Shown here piece after piece: positions 5,967 through 6,185 of a DNA stretch of 6,185 nucleotides. Both the position numbers and the translations under genes were made by a program. The notes under the pieces were generated by a model. The model was not told where the DNA came from. It did no database searches and saw nothing but the letters and a program-made list of their open reading frames with translations. The stretch is from an uncultured Clostridia bacterium (GTDB lineage Bacteria; Bacillota; Clostridia; UBA1381): NCBI GenBank assembly GCA_910585795.1, contig CAJUFV010000138.1, forward strand, positions 1 to 6,185, in the 5' to 3' direction. Numbering within the stretch: position 1 is the stretch's first letter; each line of letters opens with the position of its first letter.

Positions 5967-5995
5967 ATTATATATTATTTTCAGCTAAATGTCAA
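5967..5995 (-). promoter_or_regulatory. Consensus sigma-A promoter of the small membrane protein gene
   Basis: On the minus strand TTGACA (5995-5990) and TATAAT (5972-5967) match both consensus hexamers exactly, with the ideal 17-base spacer. Transcription should start near 5960, about 25 bases before the ATG. So perfect a promoter usually needs a repressor or serves high expression; the -35 hexamer is overlapped by an inverted repeat. Confidence 0.85.
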
Positions 5996-6016
5996 TAGTA
6001 ATAGATAAACATTTAG
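5985..6016. promoter_or_regulatory. Candidate operator: perfect 8-bp inverted repeat in the divergent promoter region
   Basis: CTAAATGT (5985-5992) and ACATTTAG (6009-6016) are exact reverse complements, 24 bp centre to centre. The left arm covers part of the -35 and spacer of the leftward promoter; the right arm lies just upstream of the rightward one. This is the layout expected for a dimeric repressor controlling both sides. The protein is unknown, and chance is possible in AT-rich DNA. Confidence 0.45.
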
Positions 6017-6027
6017 TTATCACTGTC

Positions 6028-6056
6028 TTTATCCGTTCATATATTACTTATATAAT
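6028..6056 (+). promoter_or_regulatory. Weak candidate promoter facing right
   Basis: TATAAT (6051-6056) is a perfect -10, but the hexamer 17 bases upstream (TTTATC, 6028-6033) is a poor -35 and there is no extended -10. Transcription would start near 6063, about 30 bases before the TTG start of the next gene. The weak -35 would fit an activator-dependent or low-level promoter. Confidence 0.4.
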
Positions 6057-6093
6057 GAACATACTACATATAGCAATCATAAGAGGTATAAGG

Positions 6094-6185
6094 TTGAAAC
6101 AAAAATCAAATAAAGAAAAATATAATACAGAAAAAAAAGGCATGGCAAACAGACCATCGTTAAATGGTCAAAAAGATTTGCATAA
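6094..6185 (+). CDS. Start of an unidentified lysine-rich protein (partial, runs off the window)
   Basis: The frame opens with TTG at 6094 and is open to the window end, 30 full codons. AGAGG (6082-6086) stands seven bases before the TTG, an ideal distance, which is why I chose it. The visible start reads MKQKSNKEKYNTEKKGMANR (TTG read as Met) and then PSLNGQKDLH, basic and polar without a hydrophobic helix. An in-frame ATG at 6055 would add 13 residues but overlaps the predicted -10 and has no ribosome binding site. The ATG at 6142 has an AAGG too close to it. No family can be named from this fragment. Being divergent from the membrane gene across a shared operator-like repeat, it could encode the regulator, but this is only a positional guess. 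Confidence 0.5.
   Translation, partial: MKQKSNKEKYNTEKKGMANRPSLNGQKDLH

Noticed and set aside
6152..6169. Hairpin GACCAT-CGTTAA-ATGGTC
   Set aside because: It lies inside the open frame of the partial gene, has only six base pairs and no U run directly after it on the plus strand.
1..6185. CRISPR array, tRNA, rRNA, insertion sequence or attachment site
   Set aside because: No regularly spaced direct repeats, no tRNA-like cloverleaf or rRNA sequence, no transposase or terminal inverted repeats were seen.

Overview
The window looks like chromosome of an anaerobic, AT-rich Bacillota (class Clostridia, plausibly a gut Ruminococcus- or Oscillospiraceae-like organism). This rests on strong AGGAG-type ribosome binding sites, intrinsic terminators, a class III (oxygen-sensitive) ribonucleotide reductase and the style of the small accessory proteins. 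It is inference from gene content; no rRNA or other species marker is present.

Layout. (1) 37-1149, + strand: a membrane-anchored NodB/CE4 polysaccharide deacetylase, closed by a perfect 15-bp hairpin that can terminate in both directions. (2) 1200-1690: no intact gene. It holds a decayed minus-strand remnant (about 1210-1418) that can be read through two frameshifts and resembles a small clostridial family tentatively identified as DUF6809. (3) 4901-1691, - strand: an apparent operon nrdD (anaerobic ribonucleoside-triphosphate reductase), nrdG (its radical-SAM activase) and a small ECF-transporter S component. The nrdG stop codon lies inside the ribosome binding site of the third gene. (4) 4902-5236: the nrdD control region, with a good sigma-A promoter at 5082-5110, a leader of about 175 nt, two NrdR-box-like palindromes (4923-4938 and 5031-5046) and a possible terminator-like fold followed by seven U residues. 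(5) 5237-5935, - strand: an 87-residue two-helix membrane protein followed by a degenerate gene. That gene once joined a LIM-like half zinc finger (CxxC-x17-CxxD) to a TM2 membrane domain, and is now broken by three stop codons and one frameshift. Its intact 58-codon front part may still be translated. (6) 5936-6185: a compact divergent control region with a consensus TTGACA-17-TATAAT promoter for the membrane protein, an 8-bp perfect inverted repeat over its -35 element, and a second promoter facing right towards a partial TTG-initiated gene that runs off the window.

How the parts work together. NrdG uses SAM and a 4Fe-4S cluster to place a glycyl radical on NrdD, which reduces ribonucleoside triphosphates to dNTPs without oxygen. 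NrdR is the expected repressor, sensing ATP/dATP. The ECF S component probably imports a vitamin-like or nucleobase-like micronutrient, but its substrate cannot be read from the sequence. The deacetylase acts outside the cell, probably on peptidoglycan, and has no evident link to the nrd operon. The right end looks like an accessory patch with decaying and short genes.
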